DNA from: Smithella sp. D17
GTDB lineage: Bacteria; Desulfobacterota; Syntrophia; Syntrophales; Smithellaceae
Assembly (NCBI GenBank): GCA_000753945.1
Contig: JQOA01000265.1
Span: 1-29,344, forward strand
Direction: 5' to 3'
Length of the DNA stretch: 29,344 bases
Shown here: positions 7,197 through 15,198 of the stretch, in pieces
Layout: every line of letters starts with the position of its first letter
Position numbering within the stretch: the first letter of the stretch is position 1
The notes under the pieces: model-generated
Databases searched by the model: none
Seen by the model: the letters and a program-made list of their open reading frames with translations, nothing else
Told to the model about the DNA's origin: nothing
Translations under genes and position numbers: made by a program

Positions 7197-7607
7197 ATGA
7201 TTGGTGTACTTATTACGACGCATGGCAATTTGGGAAATGAGTTGATAAAATCGGCAGAATTAATCAAGGGGCCATTAAACGATATATTGCACATTTGTGT
7301 TGATCAGGCAAAAGAGGTTGAAGATTTAAAAAAAGAAATCAGCAATGCCATCAAAAAACTGGATAAAGGCAAAGGAGTGCTGGTTCTTACAGACCTTTTT
7401 GGCGGTACACCTTCCAATATTTCGCTTTCTTTCATGAAAGAAGGAAAAGTTGAAGTTCTCACTGGAGTTAATTTGCCAATGGTGCTTAAGTTGTCGGAAG
7501 TCAAAGAAGATATGACTTTACGTGATTTTGCCTGTCTTGTTAAAAATTACGGGGAAAAAAATATTATGCTGGCTAGTGAAATTTTAAGCAAAAAAGCCAG
7601 CCGGTAA
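7197..7607 (+). CDS. PTS mannose-family EIIA component
   Basis: A small cytoplasmic phosphocarrier of the mannose/sorbose PTS class. MIGVLITTHG places the phosphorylated histidine at His9, and VLVLTDLFGGTPSNIS is the family signature around residues 61-77. I chose the ATG at 7197 because a TCGGAGGG binding site lies just before it; an upstream in-frame start at 7173 would put 8 extra residues before the fold. Length (136) is typical of stand-alone EIIA. It heads an IIA-IIB-IIC run. In relatives this cluster often follows hprK and rapZ, but here decayed IS DNA lies upstream. Bases 7347-7385 reappear inverted at the window start. Confidence 0.93.
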   Translation: MIGVLITTHGNLGNELIKSAELIKGPLNDILHICVDQAKEVEDLKKEISNAIKKLDKGKGVLVLTDLFGGTPSNISLSFMKEGKVEVLTGVNLPMVLKLSEVKEDMTLRDFACLVKNYGEKNIMLASEILSKKASR

Positions 7608-7643
7608 TTATTTTGCGATTGTTCCTGCCGGAGGTGGCTCCAT

Positions 7644-8156
7644 TTGGCGAAAGATTTGAATATAGTTTTGGTTCGAGTTGACAGCAGGCTTGTCCACGGT
7701 CAGATATTGGAAGCCTGGGTGCCCCACGTGAGGGCAAGATGTATTATTGTTGTTGATGACAAAGTGGCCGGTGATTCTTTTATGGAGACCATAATTAGAA
7801 TGGCCGTTCCCAGCGAAATCGAATTAATCGTCAGCTCTGTAGAAGATTTTGTCCGGAATTATAGTTTCACCCACGGTCATGGTAAAAAAACAATAGTGTT
7901 GTTCAGTAATATTGCTGATGCCTGCGATGCTTTTCATCAGGGATTTCATTTTGACAAGTTAAACATCGGAAATGTTTATAATAATGAATACAAAATTTGT
8001 TGCTCTCCTTCCGTTTTTTTATGTGATAAAGAAATTAAATGCATAGAATACCTGTTAGAAAAATCCGAAGTTATTGTTGAATTAAAAGTTGTGCCCAAAG
8101 GAAAAACTGTTAACATTAAAGACGCCCTTCGGAATTATGGGAAGAAGAAATCATAA
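7644..8156 (+). CDS. PTS mannose-family EIIB component
   Basis: The start codon is TTG, supported by a GGAGGT binding site eight bases upstream. RVDSRLVHGQILEAW is the IIB signature, with the phospho-acceptor His18. VVDDKVAGDSFMETIIRMAVP is the conserved second block. IIB takes phosphate from IIA and passes it to sugar bound at the membrane IIC/IID. Length (170) is normal. The gap from IIA is 36 bases and carries only the binding site. Confidence 0.93.
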   Translation: MAKDLNIVLVRVDSRLVHGQILEAWVPHVRARCIIVVDDKVAGDSFMETIIRMAVPSEIELIVSSVEDFVRNYSFTHGHGKKTIVLFSNIADACDAFHQGFHFDKLNIGNVYNNEYKICCSPSVFLCDKEIKCIEYLLEKSEVIVELKVVPKGKTVNIKDALRNYGKKKS

Positions 8157-8195
8157 AGGTGTCAGTGGCCTTTCGACTCCTCGCGGAGGCTTTAT

Positions 8196-8891
8196 TTGTT
8201 TGCTGAAATTATTTTAGTATCTTTTTGCGGTAGTTTGCTGTGTCTTGATCGTGTTTTTGTTCAAGCCATGATTTCCCGGCCTGTAATAATTGCCCCTCTT
8301 ATCGGACTCCTTTTGCATGATCCTTATGCAGGATTGATAATCGGAGCATTTGTTGAACTTATTTGGATTGATCGCATACCCATCGGAACTTATATACCTC
8401 CCAACGATTCCCTGGCTGCCGTTGTGGCTACTTCAATTGCTTTGATTGCCGGATCGAGACTGGGAGGAGCTTCTCCGGAATTAATCGCGCTTTGTATTCT
8501 TATAGCCATCCCTTGCGGGAATTTAGCCAAACAGATGGATGTTCAAATCATTAAATCCAACGATTCTCTATCCGACAAAGCTTTGGAAGACGCAAAAGAA
8601 AATAACATCCGGGCCATAGAACAAAAAACTTATAGGGGACTGATCAAAGTATTTTTATTGTATGCTTTGTTTCTTCTGACAGTGCAGGCTATATTTGTTC
8701 CTTCTGTAATCTGGGTGTATCCCAAATTAAATACCACAGCCATAAAAACACTGTCATTAACATATTATTTTCTGCCGCTTCTGGGCATAGCCGTAGCCAT
8801 TAATATGCTCAAACTCCGCAAAGCAATCCCTGTTTTCTGCGCTATATTTTTAATTGCGGCAGTGTTTTTGGAACTTTTTCATATCCTATGA
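8196..8891 (+). CDS. PTS mannose-family EIIC membrane component
   Basis: A TTG start with GGAGG six bases upstream. The protein has about six hydrophobic segments and the mannose/sorbose IIC signature (ISRPVIIAPLIGLLLHD and GAFVELIWIDRIPIGTYIPPND). It would form part of the sugar-translocating complex. At 231 residues it is slightly short for the family. No EIID follows: the next gene is rimI, overlapping by 4 bases. Without IID, the set resembles the incomplete PTS sets of many Desulfobacterota, which are thought to work partly in regulation; transport capacity is uncertain. Confidence 0.9.
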   Translation: MFAEIILVSFCGSLLCLDRVFVQAMISRPVIIAPLIGLLLHDPYAGLIIGAFVELIWIDRIPIGTYIPPNDSLAAVVATSIALIAGSRLGGASPELIALCILIAIPCGNLAKQMDVQIIKSNDSLSDKALEDAKENNIRAIEQKTYRGLIKVFLLYALFLLTVQAIFVPSVIWVYPKLNTTAIKTLSLTYYFLPLLGIAVAINMLKLRKAIPVFCAIFLIAAVFLELFHIL

Positions 8892-9358
8892 AAAATACCT
8901 CTGAGGTGACAATTGATCTGATGGATAAGGCTGACCTGCCTCAGATACTGGCAATTGAGCGGCAATCCTTTCCCTCACCATGGACGGCGGGTATGTTTAC
9001 AAGAGAGCTGGAAAGTTCTCATTCCGTGTGTCTTACCGCAAGGATAAACATAAAAGGGAAGAGCGTCATCGGGGCGTATATAATTTTCTGGCTTGTTGCC
9101 GACGAAGCACATTTGCATAATCTTGCTGTAAAAAAAGAGTTCAGAAGGCAGGGACTCGCTTTCGGACTTATGGAAGTAATGAAGGAAATTGCCGGGAAAA
9201 ATGCAATTACCGCCCAGACTCTGGAAGTGAGAGAATCAAATCTCGAAGCAATAAAGCTTTACCAGAAATGCGGTTTTGTAGTAGAAGGAATAAGGCCGCT
9301 TTATTATGCGGAAACTCATGAGGATGCCTTAATCATGTGGGCGGATGTGAAAAAGTAG
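8888..9358 (+). CDS. rimI: Ribosomal protein S18 alanine N-acetyltransferase-like GNAT enzyme
   Basis: A 156-residue GNAT acetyltransferase. The acetyl-CoA binding motif A reads HLHNLAVKKEFRRQGLAFGL (R/QxxGxA type), preceded by ERQSFPSPWTAGMFTREL and followed by LEVRESNLEAIKLYQKCGF and YYAETHEDALIMW, the classic RimI sequence. RimI acetylates the N-terminal alanine of S18; relatives can act on other N-termini. Its ATG overlaps the IIC stop (ATGA), so it is coupled to the PTS genes by translation, though functionally unrelated as far as is known. Confidence 0.92.
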   Translation: MKNTSEVTIDLMDKADLPQILAIERQSFPSPWTAGMFTRELESSHSVCLTARINIKGKSVIGAYIIFWLVADEAHLHNLAVKKEFRRQGLAFGLMEVMKEIAGKNAITAQTLEVRESNLEAIKLYQKCGFVVEGIRPLYYAETHEDALIMWADVKK

Positions 9359-9361
9359 TTT

Positions 9362-9421
9362 TGTCATTGCGCGGAGCGCAAAGCGCAGAGCCTGCCCTCG
9401 ATGTAATCGGGGCGGCAACTA
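9362..9421. repeat. Dispersed GTCATTGCGCGGAGCG-type repeat
   Basis: The gap between rimI and pyrK begins GTCATTGCGCGGAGCG and continues with AAGCGCAGAGCC and a short hairpin (GCCCTCGAT / ATCGGGGC). It resembles the GTCATTGCGAGGAGC-type intergenic repeat common in several anaerobes. Only one copy is present here. Confidence 0.55.
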
Positions 9422-9450
9422 ATTAAAAGGATAATAATTCTTAGGTTAAT

Positions 9451-10263
9451 ATGGCAAAAAACATCTACATCGGAGAAATTTCAAAAAACAAAGAAATTCA
9501 GGAAGACTGCTTTCTGATGAAAGTTAAAGTTGCTGCTTCCTTTGAAACTCCGCTGCCCGGCCAGTTTGTCATGATTCGCATAGCCGGATTAAATGATCCA
9601 TTTCTGTCCCGTCCCATCAGTATTTATTCCTTTTCCCGCAGAAATAATTTTTGTTTGATTGAATTGCTGTATCGTGTGGTAGGTAAGGGAACACAGATTA
9701 TGGCGGGATTGATTGAAGGTTCTCAGGTGGAAATCAACGGACCGCTGGGTAACGGTTTTGAAATTGATTCTGTCGGAAAGAATGTGGTCTTTATTGCCGG
9801 AGGAATCGGTATAGCTCCTATGTCGTTATTGATTGAAAATTTGTCTCGTAGATTTCCTTCGTCTTTAATGACGTTGTATTTCGGAGCTCAAAGAGAAACT
9901 GCTGTGGTCGGATTGGATAAACCGCAAAAACTTTGTCACGATGTTAATGTCTGTACTGATGACGGAAGCCTTGGTGAAAAGAATCTGGTGACGCAGGCTT
10001 TTCAAAAAGACATGAAAAAGTTTTTACCGGCAAACACTTCCATATATGCCTGTGGTCCCAGGGGAATGCTCCTATCACTGGCGAAGATATTGAACAAAGG
10101 CACATTTAACTGTCAGGTCTCGCTGGAAGAGCGAATGGCTTGTGGCACGGGCGCCTGCATGGGTTGCGCAGTAGCAGTAAAAGATAAAAAAAACACCCTC
10201 GCTTATCAGCGGGTATGCGCTGATGGGCCGGTGTTTAATCTGCGAGATATTATCTGGGAATAA
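9451..10263 (+). CDS. pyrK: Dihydroorotate dehydrogenase electron-transfer subunit
   Basis: PyrK passes electrons from dihydroorotate oxidation in PyrD to NAD+. It has an FAD-binding ferredoxin-reductase fold (RPISIYS at residues 54-60), an NAD(P) segment GGIGIAP (117-123) and CGPRGM (201-206). The C-terminus has a [2Fe-2S] cluster motif with Cys231, Cys236, Cys239 and Cys256. Length (270) is right. It ends one base before the pyrD ATG, and the two proteins are known to form a heterotetramer. The pair belongs to class 1B, the NAD-linked form used under anaerobic conditions in de novo pyrimidine synthesis. Confidence 0.95.
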   Translation: MAKNIYIGEISKNKEIQEDCFLMKVKVAASFETPLPGQFVMIRIAGLNDPFLSRPISIYSFSRRNNFCLIELLYRVVGKGTQIMAGLIEGSQVEINGPLGNGFEIDSVGKNVVFIAGGIGIAPMSLLIENLSRRFPSSLMTLYFGAQRETAVVGLDKPQKLCHDVNVCTDDGSLGEKNLVTQAFQKDMKKFLPANTSIYACGPRGMLLSLAKILNKGTFNCQVSLEERMACGTGACMGCAVAVKDKKNTLAYQRVCADGPVFNLRDIIWE

Positions 10264-10264
10264 A

Positions 10265-11191
10265 ATGAAATCAAAAACATCTCCGCAAATAGCCGTGCAT
10301 CTGGGACGACTGAAATTGAAAAATCCGGTAATGACGGCATCCGGAACTTTCGGTTACGGTGAAGAATACGCCGATTATGTTGACCTGAACAGATTGGGCG
10401 CCGTTGTTGTAAAAGGATTGTCGCTGAAACCACGTCTGGGAAATCCACCGCCGCGCATCATGGAAACAACCGGTGGCATGCTCAATGCCGTAGGTTTGCA
10501 GAATATCGGAGTAGACGCATTTATAGAAGAAAAACTTCCCTTCCTGCGCAAATATGATGTAGCGGTTATTGCCAACATCTACGGCGAAACCTATGATGAA
10601 TACAAAAAAGTGGCGAAGAAATTAAGTGCGGCAAAAGGCGTACACGCTCTGGAACTAAATATTTCCTGCCCTAATGTGAAAAAGGGAGGAGTGAGTTTTG
10701 GTTCCGATCCTAAAGTTGCCGCCAGAGTGACGCAAGCGGTAAAAGAAGAAGCCTCTTTGCCCGTCATAGTCAAGCTTACTCCCAATGTAACTGATATTGC
10801 TGTTATCGCTCAGGCTGTGGAAAAAGCAGGAGCGGATGCGATATCATTGATTAATACACTGACGGGGATGGCTGTTGATTTAAAAACAAGAAAACCTTAT
10901 TTGAGAAATATTACCGGTGGATTATCAGGTCCGGCAATCAAGCCTGTTGCCCTGCGCATGGTTTGGGAGGTCGTGAAAAAAGTTTCCGTGCCCGTTATCG
11001 GCATCGGCGGAATAATGACGGCTGAAGATGCGCTGGAATTTTTGATTCTGGGCGCTAAAGCGGTGCAAATAGGTACGGCAAATTTTATTAATCCCCATGC
11101 CACAATGGAAGTTATTGAAGGAATAAAAGATTACCTCACCGCAAACAAAATAAAAGACGTCAACGAAATAATCGGAACATTTCAGCCGTAA
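10265..11191 (+). CDS. pyrD: Dihydroorotate dehydrogenase, class 1B catalytic subunit
   Basis: An FMN TIM-barrel enzyme oxidising dihydroorotate to orotate. NPVMTASGTFGYG (20-32), the class 1B catalytic cysteine in LELNISCPNVKKGG (Cys135), LINTLTGMAVDL and IIGIGGIMTAEDALEFL-like FMN phosphate-binding text (IGIGGI) are all visible. I chose the ATG at 10265, directly after the pyrK stop, over an upstream frame opening at 10223 that lies inside pyrK. Length (308) is typical. Co-transcribed with pyrK. Confidence 0.95.
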   Translation: MKSKTSPQIAVHLGRLKLKNPVMTASGTFGYGEEYADYVDLNRLGAVVVKGLSLKPRLGNPPPRIMETTGGMLNAVGLQNIGVDAFIEEKLPFLRKYDVAVIANIYGETYDEYKKVAKKLSAAKGVHALELNISCPNVKKGGVSFGSDPKVAARVTQAVKEEASLPVIVKLTPNVTDIAVIAQAVEKAGADAISLINTLTGMAVDLKTRKPYLRNITGGLSGPAIKPVALRMVWEVVKKVSVPVIGIGGIMTAEDALEFLILGAKAVQIGTANFINPHATMEVIEGIKDYLTANKIKDVNEIIGTFQP

Positions 11192-11197
11192 ACCATA

Positions 11198-11253
11198 TTT
11201 ATCCTCCGCTGGCGGAGGTGTCCCGATACTGCATCGGGACGGAGGTGGATAAA
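11198..11253. repeat. Nested-palindrome repeat, copy 1
   Basis: Outer arms TTTATCC and GGATAAA enclose two hairpins: CCTCCGC/GCGGAGG with a 2-base loop, and GTCCCGAT/ATCGGGAC with a 5-base loop. The flanks match, in opposite orientation, the right-hand halves of the elements at 13558 and 26781, but the central hairpin differs. The right arm contains GGAGGTGG, a possible Shine-Dalgarno for the gene starting at 11261. Confidence 0.8.
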
Positions 11254-11260
11254 TCCCAAT

Positions 11261-11947
11261 ATGAGGATAGATACTGAAGAAATAATCAGCGGCGTTTATC
11301 TAATCGGCGGTCCCGGAATAACGTCAGCCGATGACGCGGCAGTTTATCTGATAGATTTCGCTGGAGAGTTGGTTTTGATTGACGCGGGAGCCGGCAAAAG
11401 CTCATCCCAGATTGTCCGTAATATTGAAATGCTCGGTTTGAATCCCACCAATCTTTCTTTCTTGATATTAACCCATTGCCACATAGACCATATCGGTTCA
11501 GCGCCTTTTTTCAAAAAGCAATACGGCACAAAAATACTGATTCACGAATTGGACGCCCAAGCAGTGGAGAATGGTGATTCCCGTAAAACAGCGGCAAATT
11601 GGTACGGCACGACTTTCCCACCTATGGCAGTTGACCGAAAACTTAAAGGTGAACATGAGACATTAAAATATGGTCAGGAGGAATTGCATTGCCTGCACAC
11701 ACCCGGCCACACACCCGGTTCTATTTCTCTTTATCTGGACAGGGGCGGGAAGAGGGTTCTTTTCGGGCAGGATATTCATGGGCCGTTTCACAGAGACTTC
11801 GACTCCGATATTAAAGCATGGAAGAAATCCATGCAGAATTTGTTGGCGTTGGATGCCGATATTCTCTGCGAAGGACATTTCGGAATCTTTTATTCCAAAA
11901 AACGTGTGCGCTCATATATTGAGCGTTATCTGGAAGAATACGAATAA
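11261..11947 (+). CDS. Metallo-beta-lactamase-fold hydrolase (glyoxalase II-like)
   Basis: The zinc-binding signature THCHIDH gives His72, His74, Asp76 and His77; His150 (HTPGHTPGS), Asp171 (GQDIHG) and a late His in CEGHFGIF complete a two-metal site. The fold starts at residue 10 with VYLIGGPG and VLIDAGAG. This is the broad MBL-fold family of thioester and related hydrolases; the substrate cannot be read from sequence. Length (228) is normal. The only good SD-like sequence (GGAGGTGG) lies 12 bases before the ATG inside the palindromic repeat. The gene ends 18 bases from the convergent MuiA-like gene. Confidence 0.85.
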   Translation: MRIDTEEIISGVYLIGGPGITSADDAAVYLIDFAGELVLIDAGAGKSSSQIVRNIEMLGLNPTNLSFLILTHCHIDHIGSAPFFKKQYGTKILIHELDAQAVENGDSRKTAANWYGTTFPPMAVDRKLKGEHETLKYGQEELHCLHTPGHTPGSISLYLDRGGKRVLFGQDIHGPFHRDFDSDIKAWKKSMQNLLALDADILCEGHFGIFYSKKRVRSYIERYLEEYE

Positions 11948-11965
11948 TAACGTATTCTCTTGATT

Positions 11966-13519
11966 CTACCGCCAGCCGAAATCAAGATTAAGATCACTCG
12001 GCGCTTCCAGTTCGATATTGTTCTGGATTGTTTTTTTCTGCCCGGCGGGAACATCCAGAAGCCAGACAAATTTGGCATGGTCCTTTTCCGCCGGTTCCGG
12101 ATTTTGCTTGAAGTTCAATTTTATTCTTTTGTCGCGCGCCTGCGGTACCGGTTCTTCGATGCGCAGTTTAATATCGGCATTGCCGGAATTTTTAGCCTCA
12201 ATAAGCCACTGCCAGCTTCTGGTTTGCTTATCCTGAAAAATTGTTTTTTCGCCGGACTGATCCGCTAACGTTGTGGAGGTAACGGAAACAAGCGGGCTTG
12301 TTCCAAAAAAGAGATCTCCTTCGGAGCCGGCAAAGGAAAATTCACGTTTTCCCAATACTGCTCCATCAATAACGAATGTTGCCTGTCCGTGAGGAATTTC
12401 TGCGGGCTTATCCAGCTTTACCTGCGCGCGAACAAAAGCCAGTGGATTTATGGCTGGACGAGCCAGAAAAAGAAATTCAGCAGGCCATAATTCATCTTTG
12501 ATTTTTAAGCGCTGTTTGCTTCCGGCCGTAATGTTCTTTTGCCCCAGCGACCAGACGGAATAGGTTGTGTTTCTCGTTTCCGTGGGAGCCGCGCCCAGAG
12601 TTTCATCTTCCACAGAGTTTTCTTTTTGCATCAATGTTGCGGCTGCCGCATCTTGATTCCGCACCGCTTTATAAAGTTTTCTGGGTTTGATAATCCACTC
12701 CGGCATATCAGATGGATTAACATTTATTACAGGCTGGAGAGTGGCTAAATTTAACTGTATCTGCTTCCAGTCTTCACCGGATGACTGCCAGATTTCCGCC
12801 TCCCAGGAAAAGGAAATGTTTTTGTTTGCGGGTAGAGCTTCAATACGGTAGAGAGGAAGCCAGCCGCAACCGGCAAGCGTGTATGCGTAGTTTAAAGATA
12901 CTTCATTTTGAGTGGAACCGGACAGTGTTAATGTTACTTCCCAGGCAGTTTCTTTGCGACCTGCGGCTTGATTTAGTTCCTCTTGAAGTTTCTTGATTTT
13001 TTTATCTAATTTTTCCAACTGAGTTTCAGCAGCAAATTTTTCCTGACTGGATTTCTGGACGTTTTTTCCGATAGCGTCGGCCAGTTTATAGGAATCGGCA
13101 ACGGTTTTTGTCTTTGCTTTTGTCTGCGCCTGCCAGAACTGAAGCTGTGTTTCTAGTGCCTGCAGTTTTGCCAAAATTTCTTTTTTTTCACTTTCCAGTC
13201 CTGCTAGCTGCTTGCGTAACTCGGCGATTCTGACTTCATCCTGAACCTGCACAGATTTTGTTTGAATATCGTCAATTTTTACTCGACTGTCCGGAGCAGG
13301 AGAAACTACAAAAGATTCGATATCCGTCTGCGGAGGCAGAGTGAAAACAGCGCTGCATTTTCCCTTATCGCATTGAGGATGAATTTTGGCAGTTTCTGAT
13401 ATTTTTGCAGAATGGGGAAACAGTGTGACTTCCTTTACAGTCGCCATGGAACACAGGGGAAACAGTATAATTAACACAATAATCAGCTTATGGCGGATAG
13501 AATAATTATGCGCATTCAT
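11966..13519 (-). CDS. MuiA-like / DUF4139 domain exported protein
   Basis: The N-terminus has a signal peptide (hydrophobic core about residues 11-23, cleavage near SMA). VTLFPHSAKISETAKI at the start of the mature protein is the DUF4140 pattern; a long coiled coil follows (about residues 90-195, heptad-rich with many L, K, E and Q); then the DUF4139 beta-rich domain (LNYAYTLAGCGWLPLYRIEA, WEAEIWQSSGEDW, LNLATLQP). Such proteins are annotated as mucoidy inhibitor MuiA family; their mechanism is unknown. An AGGAGATG site precedes the ATG. Length (517) fits. It is convergent with the MBL gene, and a palindromic repeat separates it from the next minus-strand gene. Confidence 0.85.
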   Translation of the reverse strand: MNAHNYSIRHKLIIVLIILFPLCSMATVKEVTLFPHSAKISETAKIHPQCDKGKCSAVFTLPPQTDIESFVVSPAPDSRVKIDDIQTKSVQVQDEVRIAELRKQLAGLESEKKEILAKLQALETQLQFWQAQTKAKTKTVADSYKLADAIGKNVQKSSQEKFAAETQLEKLDKKIKKLQEELNQAAGRKETAWEVTLTLSGSTQNEVSLNYAYTLAGCGWLPLYRIEALPANKNISFSWEAEIWQSSGEDWKQIQLNLATLQPVINVNPSDMPEWIIKPRKLYKAVRNQDAAAATLMQKENSVEDETLGAAPTETRNTTYSVWSLGQKNITAGSKQRLKIKDELWPAEFLFLARPAINPLAFVRAQVKLDKPAEIPHGQATFVIDGAVLGKREFSFAGSEGDLFFGTSPLVSVTSTTLADQSGEKTIFQDKQTRSWQWLIEAKNSGNADIKLRIEEPVPQARDKRIKLNFKQNPEPAEKDHAKFVWLLDVPAGQKKTIQNNIELEAPSDLNLDFGWR

Positions 13520-13557
13520 AGTTACATCTCCTATAACAGGCTCTATTATTTATTTTT

Positions 13558-13683
13558 GTCCCCCGTTGGCGGGGGCAGGGAGTGGATGTGTTAATATTGA
13601 ATCCACCTCCGTCACTGTGTTTGCCCGGCGTATGCCGGGTGACACCTCTCGGAAATCCTCCCGACTTCGCGCAAGCGGAGGAT
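13558..13683. repeat. Nested-palindrome repeat, copy 2
   Basis: A C5/G5 hairpin (13560-13575) precedes GTGGAT...ATCCAC arms. The right half reads TCCACCTCCGTCAC, then a CCCGGC-GTAT-GCCGGG hairpin, then GTGACACCTC and a last CCTCC...GGAGGAT pair. The frame matches copies 1 and 3, but the central hairpin sequences are different and the last one is expanded. It fills most of the gap between the mtaD-like and MuiA-like genes. Confidence 0.75.
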
Positions 13684-13699
13684 AATTAATGAAATGTTA

Positions 13700-15043
13700 T
13701 TATTCCCGAAGACTTTGTTTAACCTTCACAGCAATTTCTCTTACCTTATGCATGACTTCTTCTTCGTTAATAGTCAGCAATCGGCGGTTTTCCATCACAA
13801 CTTTACCATTTATTATTACAGTGTCGACATCGGCGCCGCTTGCCGCGTATACAAGATGAGAATACTCGCTGTAAAGCGGCGTCAAATGCGGCTTGTTCAG
13901 GCCGATTATGATTATATCGGCTTTTTTCCCGATTTCCAGAGAACCTGTTGTCCTTTCCATGCCCAGAGCTTTTGCTCCTTCAATCGTGGCCATACGCACA
14001 ACCGTTTGGGCATCCATTACAGTCGGATCAAGCCTGGCGACTTTGTGAAGTTTGGCGGCTGTGGACATTTCCTTGATCATATCCAGATTGTTGTTGCTGG
14101 CACAGCCATCGGTTCCCAGACCTACGGTAATTCCGGCTTTAAGCATTTCCGGCACCGGGGCTACACCGCTGGCCAGTTTCATATTGCTTGCGGGATTGTG
14201 GACAACTTTACAGCCATGATCGGCAAAAATCTTCATGTCCTTATCCGAAAAATAAACGCAATGAAACGCGATGAGCTGTTCATCGAGGTATCCTATATCT
14301 CCTAAAAAAGAGACTGCGCTTTTTCCGAACTTTTCTTCAAGCTGTTTTTTTTCGGCGGCGTTTTCCAGCAGGTGCAGCCCCATCGGCAGATGATAATCTT
14401 CGGTAAGCCTTTTCGCTTCGGCGAGTTCTTTTACCTCAGTCAGCAGAGGCGTCGAGCAGGTATAGAGCGAGTGCGGCTCGATAATTATGTTGACCAGAGG
14501 GTCATCTTTCCATTTCTCGATTAGCATTTTTGTGTAGGCAATACCTTCTGCGGTAGTTTTAAAGTTGGGCGAGGGGAAATCAAAGAGCACTTCTCCTACA
14601 AGACAGCGCATCCCGGCCTCTTTTGCCGCGCGGGCAGTTTCATCTTCGAATATGTACATATCGCAAAAAGTGGTCGTTCCGGATTTGATCATTTCAGCGG
14701 CGGCCAGCAGCGAGCCCCAGTAAGCAAGCTCTTTATTCACATTTTTGGCTTCGGCGGGGAAAATGTAATTATTGAGCCAGTCCATAAGTTCCAGGTCATC
14801 GGCGATGCCGCGAAAACAGGTCATTGCCGCATGCGTGTGACAATTGACAAAACCGGGCATAATCAGTGAATCATTGGCCGTGATGGTTTTTTTAGCTCGA
14901 TATTGTTGTGTTATTTGTTCAGTAGGACCAACAGCGATAATATTGCCCGCGTTAATCGCGATAGCGACGCGATCAAGACATGTGTTTTTAGCGTCGAGCA
15001 GAAGTGCTTTCTCGCCGGTGATGACTAAATCAACTTCGCGCAT
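13700..15043 (-). CDS. mtaD: 5-methylthioadenosine / S-adenosylhomocysteine deaminase-type amidohydrolase
   Basis: A metal-dependent amidohydrolase of the COG0402 class. PGFVNCHTHAAM gives the first metal His pair (residues 69 and 71 from the ATG at 15043). PHSLYTCS, GLHLLEN, IAFHCVYF and GLGTDGCASNNNLDM carry the other metal and catalytic residues (two His and the Asp). Text such as HTHAAMTxxRGxADDLxLxxWL and the early TTFCDMY is characteristic of MTA/SAH deaminases, which convert SAH to S-inosylhomocysteine or MTA to methylthioinosine. The start at 15043 is preceded by AGGAAG at 6-base spacing and is better than the TTG at 15061. Length (447) is normal. Other nucleoside deaminases remain possible. 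Confidence 0.88.
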   Translation of the reverse strand: MREVDLVITGEKALLLDAKNTCLDRVAIAINAGNIIAVGPTEQITQQYRAKKTITANDSLIMPGFVNCHTHAAMTCFRGIADDLELMDWLNNYIFPAEAKNVNKELAYWGSLLAAAEMIKSGTTTFCDMYIFEDETARAAKEAGMRCLVGEVLFDFPSPNFKTTAEGIAYTKMLIEKWKDDPLVNIIIEPHSLYTCSTPLLTEVKELAEAKRLTEDYHLPMGLHLLENAAEKKQLEEKFGKSAVSFLGDIGYLDEQLIAFHCVYFSDKDMKIFADHGCKVVHNPASNMKLASGVAPVPEMLKAGITVGLGTDGCASNNNLDMIKEMSTAAKLHKVARLDPTVMDAQTVVRMATIEGAKALGMERTTGSLEIGKKADIIIIGLNKPHLTPLYSEYSHLVYAASGADVDTVIINGKVVMENRRLLTINEEEVMHKVREIAVKVKQSLRE

Positions 15044-15139
15044 ATTCAACTTCCTTTCCAAGGTGAATCATGCTTATCATATAAGCCGTGAAATCTTCAA
15101 GAAACAAAAAAACAAAGAGAAAAATTAATCAGTAAGCTC

Positions 15140-15168
15140 TTGACAGTGCAACGCAAAAATAATATAAG
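15140..15168 (+). promoter_or_regulatory. Sigma-70 promoter for tRNA-Leu
   Basis: A perfect TTGACA and TATAAG are separated by 17 bases. The expected start is near 15175, about 25 bases before the tRNA. This is the best promoter in the window. Confidence 0.8.
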
Positions 15169-15198
15169 CCCAATCGCTTATCATATTTTAATTCTCAT

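Noticed and set aside
7304..7504. Minus-strand ORF whose text TSTPLPLSSFLMAL equals the start of the DUF4301 frame
   Set aside because: It is the antisense of the PTS IIA gene. The identity comes from the 39-bp inverted copy at the window start, not protein homology.
11960..12268. Plus-strand ORF of 102 codons
   Set aside because: Antisense shadow of the MuiA-like gene.
13694..14305. 203-codon plus-strand ORF
   Set aside because: Antisense shadow of the MtaD-type deaminase, which has full catalytic motifs.
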